Shown here: one piece after another, positions 55,603-64,000 of the stretch
Layout of the letters: every line of letters begins with the position of its first letter
Position numbering within the stretch: position 1 is the first letter of the stretch
Origin: Fragilaria crotonensis
Lineage: Eukaryota; Bacillariophyta; Fragilariophyceae; Fragilariales; Fragilariaceae
Length of the DNA stretch: 64,000 nucleotides
Direction: 5' to 3'
Assembly (NCBI GenBank): GCA_022925895.1
Contig: JAKSYS010000177.1
Span: forward strand, 31,207 to 95,206
The notes under the pieces: model-generated
What the model saw: the letters and a program-made list of their open reading frames with translations, nothing else
Databases searched by the model: none
What the model was told of the DNA's origin: nothing
Translations under genes and position numbers: made by a program

Positions 55603-58274
55603 GTTGTTTATGAAGTGGAGCTGTTGCCTACGCGGAGAGTACGAACTGCAAATCAAGCTGAACACTTTCTGCAAATGAATTTTGTGAATCAAGAACGTTG
55701 CTACTCCTTGTTATCTATGTCTTTATCCAGTACTCCTACTGGGTACCTAAAAAAAGTCGACACTATCCAATATCTGTTATGAATTTTGTGATCGGCCTAA
55801 CAAGAATTTGGCGATCTCAGTAGCAGTCATATGCTTTTGTGTATCCTGTTCATGTGTGAACGCCTGCACAAAAACTTGCTTCGCACTGTTGTAACGACGT
55901 TTTACCCTCCTTCTTGAAATTCAATCCTTACTGCAACAACTCAAAAATTGCTTTCACGACCCATTTCATTTCGTATGCGCACCTCCAATGTCGAACCGCT
56001 CCCCAACGCCATCGCGAACCCCATTCGGCGATTTTGGTTCCACAAGTACTGTGCGTAGCAGTAGGTATTGTGTGTACCAAGTACCAATCCCCTTGGTGGG
56101 GTATATCATACGGGGCACTGTCTATGATCGAAACGTGCATGATGGTGCATGGGTGCATGGGAGCGACTTCATGCCTGGGGTAGACTTCATGCCTGGGGTA
56201 CAAGTGTACCTGGTACAGTAGAAATACTGCACTCTGTGGAAAGTATGTATACTTATTATGCATATGATAGAGAGCGATGACCTAAAAACCTCACAAGTCT
56301 ACTCCGAATCTCCGAATCTCCGAATGCTCCGCAGAACCTAGATCCACCAAAAACCAAAAACTGGCTTGGGAGGCAACAAAATCACTTTGAACCCGAACGG
56401 GTGAAATTTGAGCACACATATGCACATATGCCATTATATTCTGCCTGTACTACCGGTAGACGGAACGGTACCATGGGAACCTTGTTCCTACTGAATGATG
56501 CTGAACTTAGCACCCCCTTGATCCTACTCCTTCCTTCGGAAAGATTGAATTTTATGTCGGTTACTGGAAATGCTTTGCTATTCAGCATTCAACTCTAGTG
56601 ATGATCAAGAATTTCTAGCCTGTTGCAGCCAACCATTGCTGGTCTACAGAGTTGTCACCATTGAGGGCATATGCTTCCCAAGAATGGCATCTAGCATGAT
56701 CTGCACCACCAATGCTCCCTTGTCGTAAACTGAGTCATATAGTATCATATCCTTCCAATCATGTTCTCTCCCTATCTCACAAGGTAATCTCATACTGTGC
56801 ATGCTAGACCCATGGCAATATATCAGGTGTGTAGCCTTGCTAGCTAGAGCATGCTCATTGGCACATCACCTTCCTTTTCAATTTGAGTGCCTTGTAGGAT
56901 GTGAGTCCACTTTATCATTTGGAAACCAGCTCTCTAAGGAAACATTAAAGTTGTATAGTTAAATTTGAGCATCTCTGAGCCAATGCCATGCTTCAGCTCA
57001 CTCAAATTGATGGGTTGCTATCTGACTAATCCTCAACCTCCCAACTGTTTCCTCCATTCCATATGAGCATCATCATTGGAATGCGATTACACACAAGGAT
57101 TCCCTTATCCTATCCTCACAAACACAGTTGGCCAGCAAAACAAGGTTGGCATCAGTATCGCTTTCCATTTGAAGTGGTGGCACCATGAACACTGTAAATC
57201 CCATGCGATTCGCTCCTACTCAGGTGAGCCCACTTAAAACAGCAGACATTTTGGAGCAAAGAAAGGGCATCAACATACGTTGTCAACATTAAGCAAGTGG
57301 TGGTGTACCATACTAGTAGTAGCAGGTGAGACATGAGCATGCAATAATGATGTTGAGCAGTGAACTTGAGAGACCAAACTCCCAGTTGCATGGCCACACA
57401 ACTTGTTTCTTGCAGTCTCCAAAACAATATTTCTTCTCTAGTATTCAACAACCTCTGGAGCAATTTCAAACTTGACCTCTGAAGTCAGGGACCAAGTTTC
57501 ACAAAGAAGAATGGGATGGGGAATTATGTTTTGTAAATGCCCCCTGTATTCAGCAAATCATGTTGTTATGCAATGGGACATTGTTCTAGTTTTGTCGTAA
57601 TGTTACGCCACGTCTTCCTAAGCAGCATATTCTTTTTCTTAACTGAAGATTGAATCTCGCTGTCACCTACAGTACCTGGTACGGTAAAGCGATTGCATCA
57701 CGCTTGACGCTGTCCCCAGGCCGGTTGAGGCGGTCAGATAACCTTATAATAAAAGTGTATATGGTAAGAGTTCTCGTTTTGTTTTGTCGAATGGCCAATT
57801 TAACGGTCGAAACGTGCTTTGGCAACAACAAACACTAGTACTGGAGTACTGATACTGTCAATTACATCGCGCGCTACGAGAGTTGTACAGTACTCCGTAG
57901 TACCAGGTACAGTAGTAATTACGTTGTACGAGTAGTATGTCATACAGTGTTCATTTGGTACAAGTACCTGGTACCTGGTACCAGGTTGAATGCATATGTC
58001 ATACAGGTACTAGTACTTGTACTTGAACATGAAACACGGTTCACGTTCCAAACGTACCAAGCACTAGCTACGAACTGTAGGACACCGCATGAGAACGGTC
58101 CTTTCGCCTCTGCAGTCTGCAGCTTTCCGAAGCTGTTGTTGACATGCTGATGTCGGATGTTCTGGAGTCCTGACAAGCAGGCCCATTCTTCCAGTACAGT
58201 TATCATTGCATCATCACTCAGGTAACCACTCACCTCTCCCAGCTAGTTCATTGATTCAATAGCCACTTTAGTGC
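55603..58274. other. Long intergenic stretch with repeats and possible transposon remnants
   Basis: No gene is supported in 2.7 kb. At about 56166-56201 the unit GACTTCATGCCTGGGGTA occurs twice in tandem. From about 56600 to 57560 the sequence has a changed composition and broken protein-like frames (for example the minus frame at 57152-57469), which could be a decayed element, but I see no family motif. From 57840 to 58030 it is GTAC/GGTACC palindrome-rich. Confidence 0.5.
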
Positions 58275-60530
58275 ATGATTTCGTTGTCACGAAAGGGTGT
58301 CATGGAGTCTCGAAAAAGCATTCTGGAGAATTTCAAGCAGTCCAGTGCTCGCATATTGAGGAAAGGGTCGTTTTCGCATCGTATCCACGACCCATGTCAC
58401 CAGCTGACGACGTCCAGTTTCAACTTCGGCTCACCAACCTACGCAGCATGCTTTGCAAACCTTCCCGTCGCCGATGTGCAGGCCTTACGTCGAGCTGCGC
58501 TGGACTACATAGAGAAATTTGACCGACAAGAATGGTACGACAACCCCATGGTTACGATTTTGCAGGGAGAGAAATTTCCCATCGAGAAGAGTACTCTTGT
58601 GGAAACTAAGGACGCCTTTGCCAACGCCAATGGACTGCAACAACTTGCAACAAAGGAGCAAGTAGAGCAACTGATACACGCGATTTCCACGCAGACGTCG
58701 TCTCACACTGACTTGCGACAGCCTGTTCGTGCGATTGAGGACGAACTCTTGACCACGTACGCTGGTTGTCTGATTGGTAACCAGTGTCTCGATTTTGGAA
58801 AGCAAGATGGTATCACCGAGATTGAAGAGGCAACCATGGCGAATGCAGTAGAACGCAACCTAAATGATCTGTTGCTGAAGGACGAAGCTAATGGTAAGAT
58901 CCAGATCAATCGGAAACCTATTTACGTAAGTTGTGTCAGCAACTTCACCATCTTTTTGGACCTCTTCCGAAAAACTATTCGCTCGCTTGAAATAGGCATT
59001 CCGTGCGTGATCTTGGGACGGAGTCACACGTCGCAGCATTCCTTTCGTTGGACAGAACTGCTGGTGAATTTGCTCAAGAAACACGACCTCTCGCACATGG
59101 TGACCTTCCTGTCTTGCAGTTTGGAAGACATCATTAACATTACGCAAAGTACGCGAAAGTCAACCGGAAATCTATACACTACCTGTTCTCGAGAGCTGGC
59201 AAAAAGTATAACGTCAAAGTATCCAAATACCATTGCATCAACTGGTGGTCCTAACACTATGGTGACGACGGACTGGAGTCCTGCTGTCAGAGATGCGGTT
59301 CGAACGAGCGCCACCATCGAGAGTTCCGGGCAGTGTACTGCGCTCCGTCACTGCATCCTTGGTCGCAATATCACCAAAGCCGAAATTGAAGATGTCTTTT
59401 CCAGAACTGTTGGGATCACTAATCCCGCATCGGCTCTCAAGAGCGGCATCTTTGATGGTGTATACAAAAATCATCAAGGAACAAAAGGTCCTGACGGTAA
59501 GGGCTACACATATCTAAGTGAGGGAGATGCATACGTCAAGGTCAGAAGTTATTTGCCAAGAGGTGTCATGAACGAGTACTGGCGCAAAGTTGTTGTAGAT
59601 TTTTCTCAACTGACAAGGCACTGGGAAAGTGACGAGTATGAGCTCTTCTCCCTTGCCAAGTGGTTGAACGAGAACCAGCCTATTTCATTGGCCATCAATG
59701 CTTCTAGAGAAAGGGCGCTGAAGGTCGGCCAGAGTCTTTTTGAGATGACTGGGCTGGTAGTTTACACCATCGGCTCCACGAATGACCCCACAACACCTCC
59801 CGCACTTACATGTCAAGCAAGACCTCAAGATGGGGAAATCTTCGGGGAGTTCCCTCCACGGGATTCGTTGCAGAGATTTACGAAGTTTCCAGTCTTTGTC
59901 CCAAGCTCCAATCCCTCGTACGACAGTACTTACACCAGGGCCTACCTTGAGGCGCTGGAGCTTGGGGTTAGCTTCCCACATTGGTGCATCGAAATGACCA
60001 CTCACGTACGCGACCGCGCGATCCGTGGATACTGCTATGAACTCTTGAAGTATCTTGACGATGCAACAAGGACCAACCCAAAGGAAGGGTTTGGAAGTTC
60101 GCGCACTGCTCTGTGGGGTTTGCAAAGACCCCCGCTGTTGTTGGGGCAGAAAACATTGATTCGGTGTCCCGCCGGGACAAGTTTCGACACCCTTGCTCCC
60201 CTCCTCTTGCTTTTCCGTGCGACCAATGCGCGTGACCAATTTGAACTCTCTGTTGACTCAAACAACAACCATGTCATCTTTCGCCTTTGCGAAGAATACG
60301 AGATCCCAATACTCGTTCAGACTCGGCACGAGTTCCGCCTTCGAATTGCCAACTTCAACCTTGTGTATAATGCCATTGAGCTCAGGGAACCAATGAAAAC
60401 GTTCCCCATGGTGGGCAATTTTGTATCACTCGTCATGTCAATGGGACACATAAAAAGCACGAAGCCCAACGACACCGAATTCATAACTCAATTCTCCAAA
60501 TCCAAGAAGTGGCTGCACTTTTTGTCATAA
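58275..60530 (+). CDS. Divergent aldehyde-dehydrogenase-superfamily protein (P5CDH-like)
   Basis: A single exon of 751 residues, ATG at 58275 (MISLSRKGVMESRKS). The middle part resembles the catalytic half of the delta-1-pyrroline-5-carboxylate dehydrogenase branch: TIASTGGPNTMVTTDW followed 32 residues later by SSGQCTALRHCIL, which would hold the nucleophile Cys354. The family has Glu before TGG as general base; here it is Ser322. The usual GQRC is GQC, one residue shorter. An N-terminal dinucleotide-fold region (IPCVILGRSH) and a C-terminal part with several family-like strands are present. A catalytically impaired or re-tasked ALDH-fold protein is my inference. The Arg-rich N-terminus (SRKGVMESRKSILENFKQ) could be a mitochondrial presequence. 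It sits between two SP-TM protein genes. Confidence 0.58.
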   Translation: MISLSRKGVMESRKSILENFKQSSARILRKGSFSHRIHDPCHQLTTSSFNFGSPTYAACFANLPVADVQALRRAALDYIEKFDRQEWYDNPMVTILQGEKFPIEKSTLVETKDAFANANGLQQLATKEQVEQLIHAISTQTSSHTDLRQPVRAIEDELLTTYAGCLIGNQCLDFGKQDGITEIEEATMANAVERNLNDLLLKDEANGKIQINRKPIYVSCVSNFTIFLDLFRKTIRSLEIGIPCVILGRSHTSQHSFRWTELLVNLLKKHDLSHMVTFLSCSLEDIINITQSTRKSTGNLYTTCSRELAKSITSKYPNTIASTGGPNTMVTTDWSPAVRDAVRTSATIESSGQCTALRHCILGRNITKAEIEDVFSRTVGITNPASALKSGIFDGVYKNHQGTKGPDGKGYTYLSEGDAYVKVRSYLPRGVMNEYWRKVVVDFSQLTRHWESDEYELFSLAKWLNENQPISLAINASRERALKVGQSLFEMTGLVVYTIGSTNDPTTPPALTCQARPQDGEIFGEFPPRDSLQRFTKFPVFVPSSNPSYDSTYTRAYLEALELGVSFPHWCIEMTTHVRDRAIRGYCYELLKYLDDATRTNPKEGFGSSRTALWGLQRPPLLLGQKTLIRCPAGTSFDTLAPLLLLFRATNARDQFELSVDSNNNHVIFRLCEEYEIPILVQTRHEFRLRIANFNLVYNAIELREPMKTFPMVGNFVSLVMSMGHIKSTKPNDTEFITQFSKSKKWLHFLS

Positions 60531-60829
60531 GTCTGACGATACTCTTCTGGATGAGGTTGCTGCGTTTGGTGTGTCGTGAGAATGGGGTCGTTAATCTCAT
60601 CCTAGTTCTTGGGGATTGGGGAAGGGCGGAAGTCTGACAGTCTAGCTATGAGAGACATACAGTTGTGGCTATTGCTACATTGAAGAGTTTATTCGTGCAA
60701 TCGCTGAGTTTAAAGCGTCGAGTCAATGGATTTGAATATTTCATCCTATGTAGTGTTATGTGTTTGAAAAAGACTCAAACATGCATAGTGATTCGTAAGC
60801 AATGGAATTCACGGACAGTCAGGGTGCAT

Positions 60830-61646
60830 CTAAACATGTGCGTAGTTTGTTGTAGGACCTCCGCCAATTCCCTCCGCGGATGTAGTTGCAATTGAAGGCA
60901 TCTCGATGAATGTCGGGGGATCGCCCGCTGGAAGTTCAGGCGCTTCTCCCTTCTCCAGTAATTCCATATGCCTTGCGACACTACCCTCAATGTCTTGACC
61001 ATGCTCTGCTGCTGCTCGCTGCGTTTGAAACATGATGATTAGTTGGTGTCAGGCAGTAATGCAGAAAGAAGAACTCGACAACGTACCCTCTTCTTGAACA
61101 AAACTCCACCAACAATAAGCGCGAGAGCGGCTCCAGCGATAACATACATCATGGCGCTGAATTTGCTGAATCCACCAGGAGAGCCGTTTCCAGATTGGCC
61201 ATTTCCGCTGTTACCAGCCTCATCTTGTTCGTCAGTGGTTTCGGATGACGTTTCAGAGCTGCTGCTGCTGCTGCTACTACTACTGCTGCTGCTGCTACTA
61301 CTTGTCGTATCACATTCCCACTCGTGATGTCGGGGTCCAATGCCGCAGGGTGGCGAAGGACAAATCGGACCAGGTCCATGACAAAGGTGCATTGTGTCTT
61401 AAAGGTCAGAGTTAGAGTGATAATTTCATGGTGGGCGACAGTCTTGAATCTAAGGTGACGAGATAACTTACAAAGAATCCACGAGAATCCTCCGGATCCC
61501 CATCCGAGTTGTCTTCGTTGTCCGCTGAAGTCGATCTCTACCTCCATCTCTTCGTGAACATTGCGTCTCATCAGCTCTTGAGCATCGCTAGCACTAGCTA
61601 GGAGAGCTAGACAGATCACTGCAATCATCCTCTGCATCATCATCAT
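60830..61646 (-). CDS. Secreted/type I membrane protein with Cys-rich and poly-Ser ectodomain
   Basis: I read complement(join(60830..61018, 61087..61397, 61472..61646)), 224 residues. Introns of 68 and 74 nt have GTACGT and GTAAGT donors, and all junctions keep frame. Order: signal peptide (MQRMIAVICLALLASASDAQ after three extra Met codons), a charged segment, a Cys-containing piece (CHGPGPICPSPPCGIGPRHH), a run of sixteen Ser made from GCT/ACT-type repeats near 61255-61308, an acidic Gly/Asn-rich linker, one TM helix (MMYVIAGAALALIVGGVLF) closed by KKRR, and an acidic cytosolic tail of about 60 residues. No known domain. The architecture parallels that of 54778-55602, although the sequences are not alike. 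Confidence 0.72.
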
Positions 61647-63010
61647 CTTGAGCAATCTGATTTCTAAGCTGTACTCAGATCTTTTTGTGATCAATGTGGT
61701 TGACCAGTCGAGACGGCGTGCCAGCGTTTCTCATTACGAGCACGCTACAGGCTTCATTCGTTACGAAAAGACTTACATAGCGCATTGCTACTTTCTGACA
61801 GAGTGGAGGCGTTCCAGCGACGAACCTAAGCGGACGGCGCATCGCACCTTTCCTTACATGTCATGAGTGCAAATTGTGGTGCTTCGATTTAGAGATGTCG
61901 GGCGTTGAGTACACTCGGTATTTAGAGTGTTTCCGATGTGCGGCAGTAATTGTCAGAACAACATATCTTTTAAACAGTATGCGTGGTTGAATGTGCACTT
62001 AGAACTGCATTAAGACGTTGGTTTTGTGATACACACGGTGCTGGAAACTCCCTAACAGTGTCATGCGAACAGACAGAACTCGTGCCACATCTGTGCATGT
62101 GTATGTATGGACACGAGCAAGATAGGTGCCCAGTGCCCATCCTTTCCTGCAGACGTCACGATCAATCTATCATACAAACATACATCATACATCATACGAG
62201 TATGAATACATACTCCTAGTACGAGTGGTGATACTAATGTATATATGTACTCGAGTATATATTTGTGACATATCTGTTAATTCTCTGTCGATTGTCGATT
62301 GTTTCGTAACTGGTGAGCACAGTGCACCTTTGAGAATCATTTTATGCTAAGAACTCCACCTGTCACTCCAAGGCGTGAGTATTGAGTAGATATCAGCCCG
62401 GTGGTACTGGCTACCAGGTACTGGCTAGCTAGATACCTTCTACCTTAGACTACGGTACAAGTTAATGTTGGTATGGTGATTGTGCAACTGGGAACTGGGT
62501 GCACCAGGTGCAAGTACTCGGAGGGGTACAAGTACAGCACCTACTATAGGCCACCGACTCACCTACTACATGGTACCTGGTACCTGGTACGATCATTATA
62601 ATTGATGCTACATGATAGATGATACCCTATATGATTCTGTATTACACCTGCTACTTTAACCTTGAACCTGCCTAACTTGATCTAGTACTGAGTACTTGCA
62701 AGGATATACAAGGCGTCCTGGCGAGATTCCAACTTGACGAACTCTGAGCGAGAGCGCAGATTTCCAACTACACAGAAAGAACAGGATTCTATGAAAGGGA
62801 TGACGATATCACGTACACCGAGTTACTATTGAGTATTACCAAGTGAAGTACTCGTAGAGAAGAGACGATGCGTTCATCTAGATGTCGAAGGCAAAGTTAT
62901 CGTCCTAGATTCTTGTAATCACCGGCAGAACAAGTTTGGTTCAACAAGAAGAGCTATAGAGATAACGCGAAGTAACTGGGTGCGTCATTCTTCGCAGAAT
63001 ATGAGTGTCC
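61647..63010. repeat. Intergenic stretch with GGTACC-type palindromic repeats
   Basis: No gene is supported. From about 62150 to 62720 the DNA is dominated by TAC/GTAC phrases, including TGGTACCTGGTACCTGGTAC at 62571-62590 (three tandem copies of a GGTACCT unit). The rest is unremarkable. Confidence 0.65.
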
Positions 63011-63832
63011 TTACTGAGAATGCGATGGCTCCATATCTCGAGCGGGAACATACGTAGGAAGGGCTTTAGGAAGTTGTATGGCCAACATGGTGAGCCAGAC
63101 AGGCAGGAAGATCAGCATATTAATGGCAGAAATGCACACCGCGAAGAGCGTGTATACATGTTGATCGTAAAGAAGGATGATGGCACCCAACAAGTCGAAA
63201 ACGCAAAGAAACGCTATCAACAAGCCGAATCGAGACCACCACACGCTGAACACTCGATCCTGCATTGAAGCAACCGAGTACGCGATAAGGACCAAAATGA
63301 CTGAGAGACAGACCCATTCGAACCCATCAATGAATGTCGTCAGTCCATGTGTGATAAGGTAGGTGACTTCTAGTGCTCTCCAACCAATTTTGTCGGCTTC
63401 ATTGTATATACCCTCCGGCAGCCAAACGTCAAGATTAAAGGTAGACGAGACCCAAAGAGCTGAACTCTTTCCACCAAACGACAAAAGTCGCGCAATCAGC
63501 TCGGTAATAATTCCAGTCAGGGCGAATCCAACCATTGCTCCATGGGTGCGCACTTTGCGCTGTCCTCCGCGGGAGAGAACCCAAGCAACTTGCAGCATGG
63601 GGATTGCAAAGAGGACCCACGCCATCGTATTAAGAACGTTATAAGTGGCAACAAGGGCTGCTTCATCACGGCGATACTGCCATTCCTTTTCTATATGGGA
63701 AGGTCTCAAATCTTGGCGTGCATATGCGTCGAAATGGCTTCGATTGACGTATCGCACAAAGGCAACGAGGCGCATCACTGTTCCCACAAAGAAAAATATC
63801 GCAGCGAAGATAGGACTGTAAGCTAGCGCCAT
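63011..63832 (-). CDS. Multi-pass membrane protein of unknown function
   Basis: A single exon of 273 residues with the ATG at 63832. About six or seven hydrophobic helices are visible: FAAIFFFVGTVMRLVAFV, TMAWVLFAIPMLQVAWVL, MVGFALTGIITELIARLL, LEVTYLITHGLTTFIDGF, VCLSVILVLIAYSVAS, FGLLIAFLCVFDLLGAIIL and INMLIFLPVWLTMLAI. No catalytic or transport signature is recognised and the N-terminal helix could double as a signal anchor. No operon-like neighbour is expected in a eukaryote, and the upstream 170 bp to the window end hold its promoter. It could be a diatom-specific family. Confidence 0.7.
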   Translation of the reverse strand: MALAYSPIFAAIFFFVGTVMRLVAFVRYVNRSHFDAYARQDLRPSHIEKEWQYRRDEAALVATYNVLNTMAWVLFAIPMLQVAWVLSRGGQRKVRTHGAMVGFALTGIITELIARLLSFGGKSSALWVSSTFNLDVWLPEGIYNEADKIGWRALEVTYLITHGLTTFIDGFEWVCLSVILVLIAYSVASMQDRVFSVWWSRFGLLIAFLCVFDLLGAIILLYDQHVYTLFAVCISAINMLIFLPVWLTMLAIQLPKALPTYVPARDMEPSHSQ

Positions 63833-64000
63833 TGTCGTTCTCCTTCAGGGTAATAATTGATGCTGTGGTAGTGTTCGAACGGTGTCAAAGATCAGATTCA
63901 ATGGTGCAGCCAGATGGATGCAAGGTGCAACAGTGGCAAAAAGAGCACGCGGTGAGATCATGCATTCTAAAATCTGCTACATATCGTCGAGTATCGAACA

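Noticed and set aside
61255-61310. GCTGCTGCT/ACTACT run considered as a microsatellite only
   Set aside because: It lies in the exon of the signal peptide-TM gene and codes for the serine run, so it is annotated as coding.
61149-61694. 181-residue frame with a poly-Ala/Val run
   Set aside because: Its first part is the true signal-peptide exon, but after the splice site at 61471 it reads the intron and a wrong frame.

Overview
The window is nuclear DNA of a eukaryotic alga, most likely a pennate diatom. Single-copy eukaryotic genes (SPT6, actin, a THADA/Trm732 homologue, a RUS1/DUF647 protein, a probable MED21) carry few introns, mostly short (about 63-92 nt, GT-AG; only actin has long ones). 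Intergenic DNA is rich in GTAC/GGTACC palindromes, and transposable elements are common. The species call is inference; nothing here proves it.

Layout. 1-3.5 kb: the 3' end of an unknown gene, then a decayed Mutator-like (MULE) transposon. 4.5-17.4 kb: a compact gene block (SPT6; a 2OG-Fe(II) oxygenase-like gene tail to tail with it; a pentatricopeptide-repeat protein; a frameshifted ACAD10/11-type phosphotransferase; a probable MED21). 17.4-19.7 kb: repeats and a small inverted-repeat element. 19.7-21.4 kb: actin with three exons. 22.6-35.7 kb: a transposon cluster with two TA-flanked non-autonomous elements followed by a complete gag-only LTR retrotransposon. That retrotransposon keeps its ACCTC target duplication, candidate primer site, polypurine tract and both LTRs, and a 3.6-kb TA-flanked DDE transposon has inserted in its 5' LTR. 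35.8-37.2 kb: a RUS1-family gene starting about 100 bp after the 3' LTR.

37.7-47.6 kb is the most interesting part. It holds a membrane protein with a SAM domain, a RING-Deltex-C (DTC) E3 ligase with two RING-DTC modules, and, divergent from it, a protein with a signal peptide, four Cache-like domains, a WWE domain and a PARP catalytic domain with an H-Y-I triad (predicted mono-ADP-ribosyltransferase). A tandem duplication of about 1.8 kb has made reciprocal truncated copies of the SAM and RING-DTC genes. The PARP gene holds either a 65-nt intron or a 1-nt frameshift exactly at the predicted transmembrane helix. These genes suggest coupled ADP-ribosylation and ubiquitin signalling fed by an extracellular sensor; that link is inferred from domains and adjacency only.

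47.8-54.0 kb: a large HEAT-repeat THADA/Trm732 homologue. 54.8-61.6 kb: two three-exon genes for signal peptide/low-complexity/single-TM proteins flank a divergent aldehyde-dehydrogenase-superfamily gene with altered catalytic residues. 63.0-63.8 kb: a multi-pass membrane protein of unknown role. Several reading frames are broken by small indels. The two LTRs of one retroelement also differ mainly by indels, so assembly error and true decay must be weighed for each broken gene.
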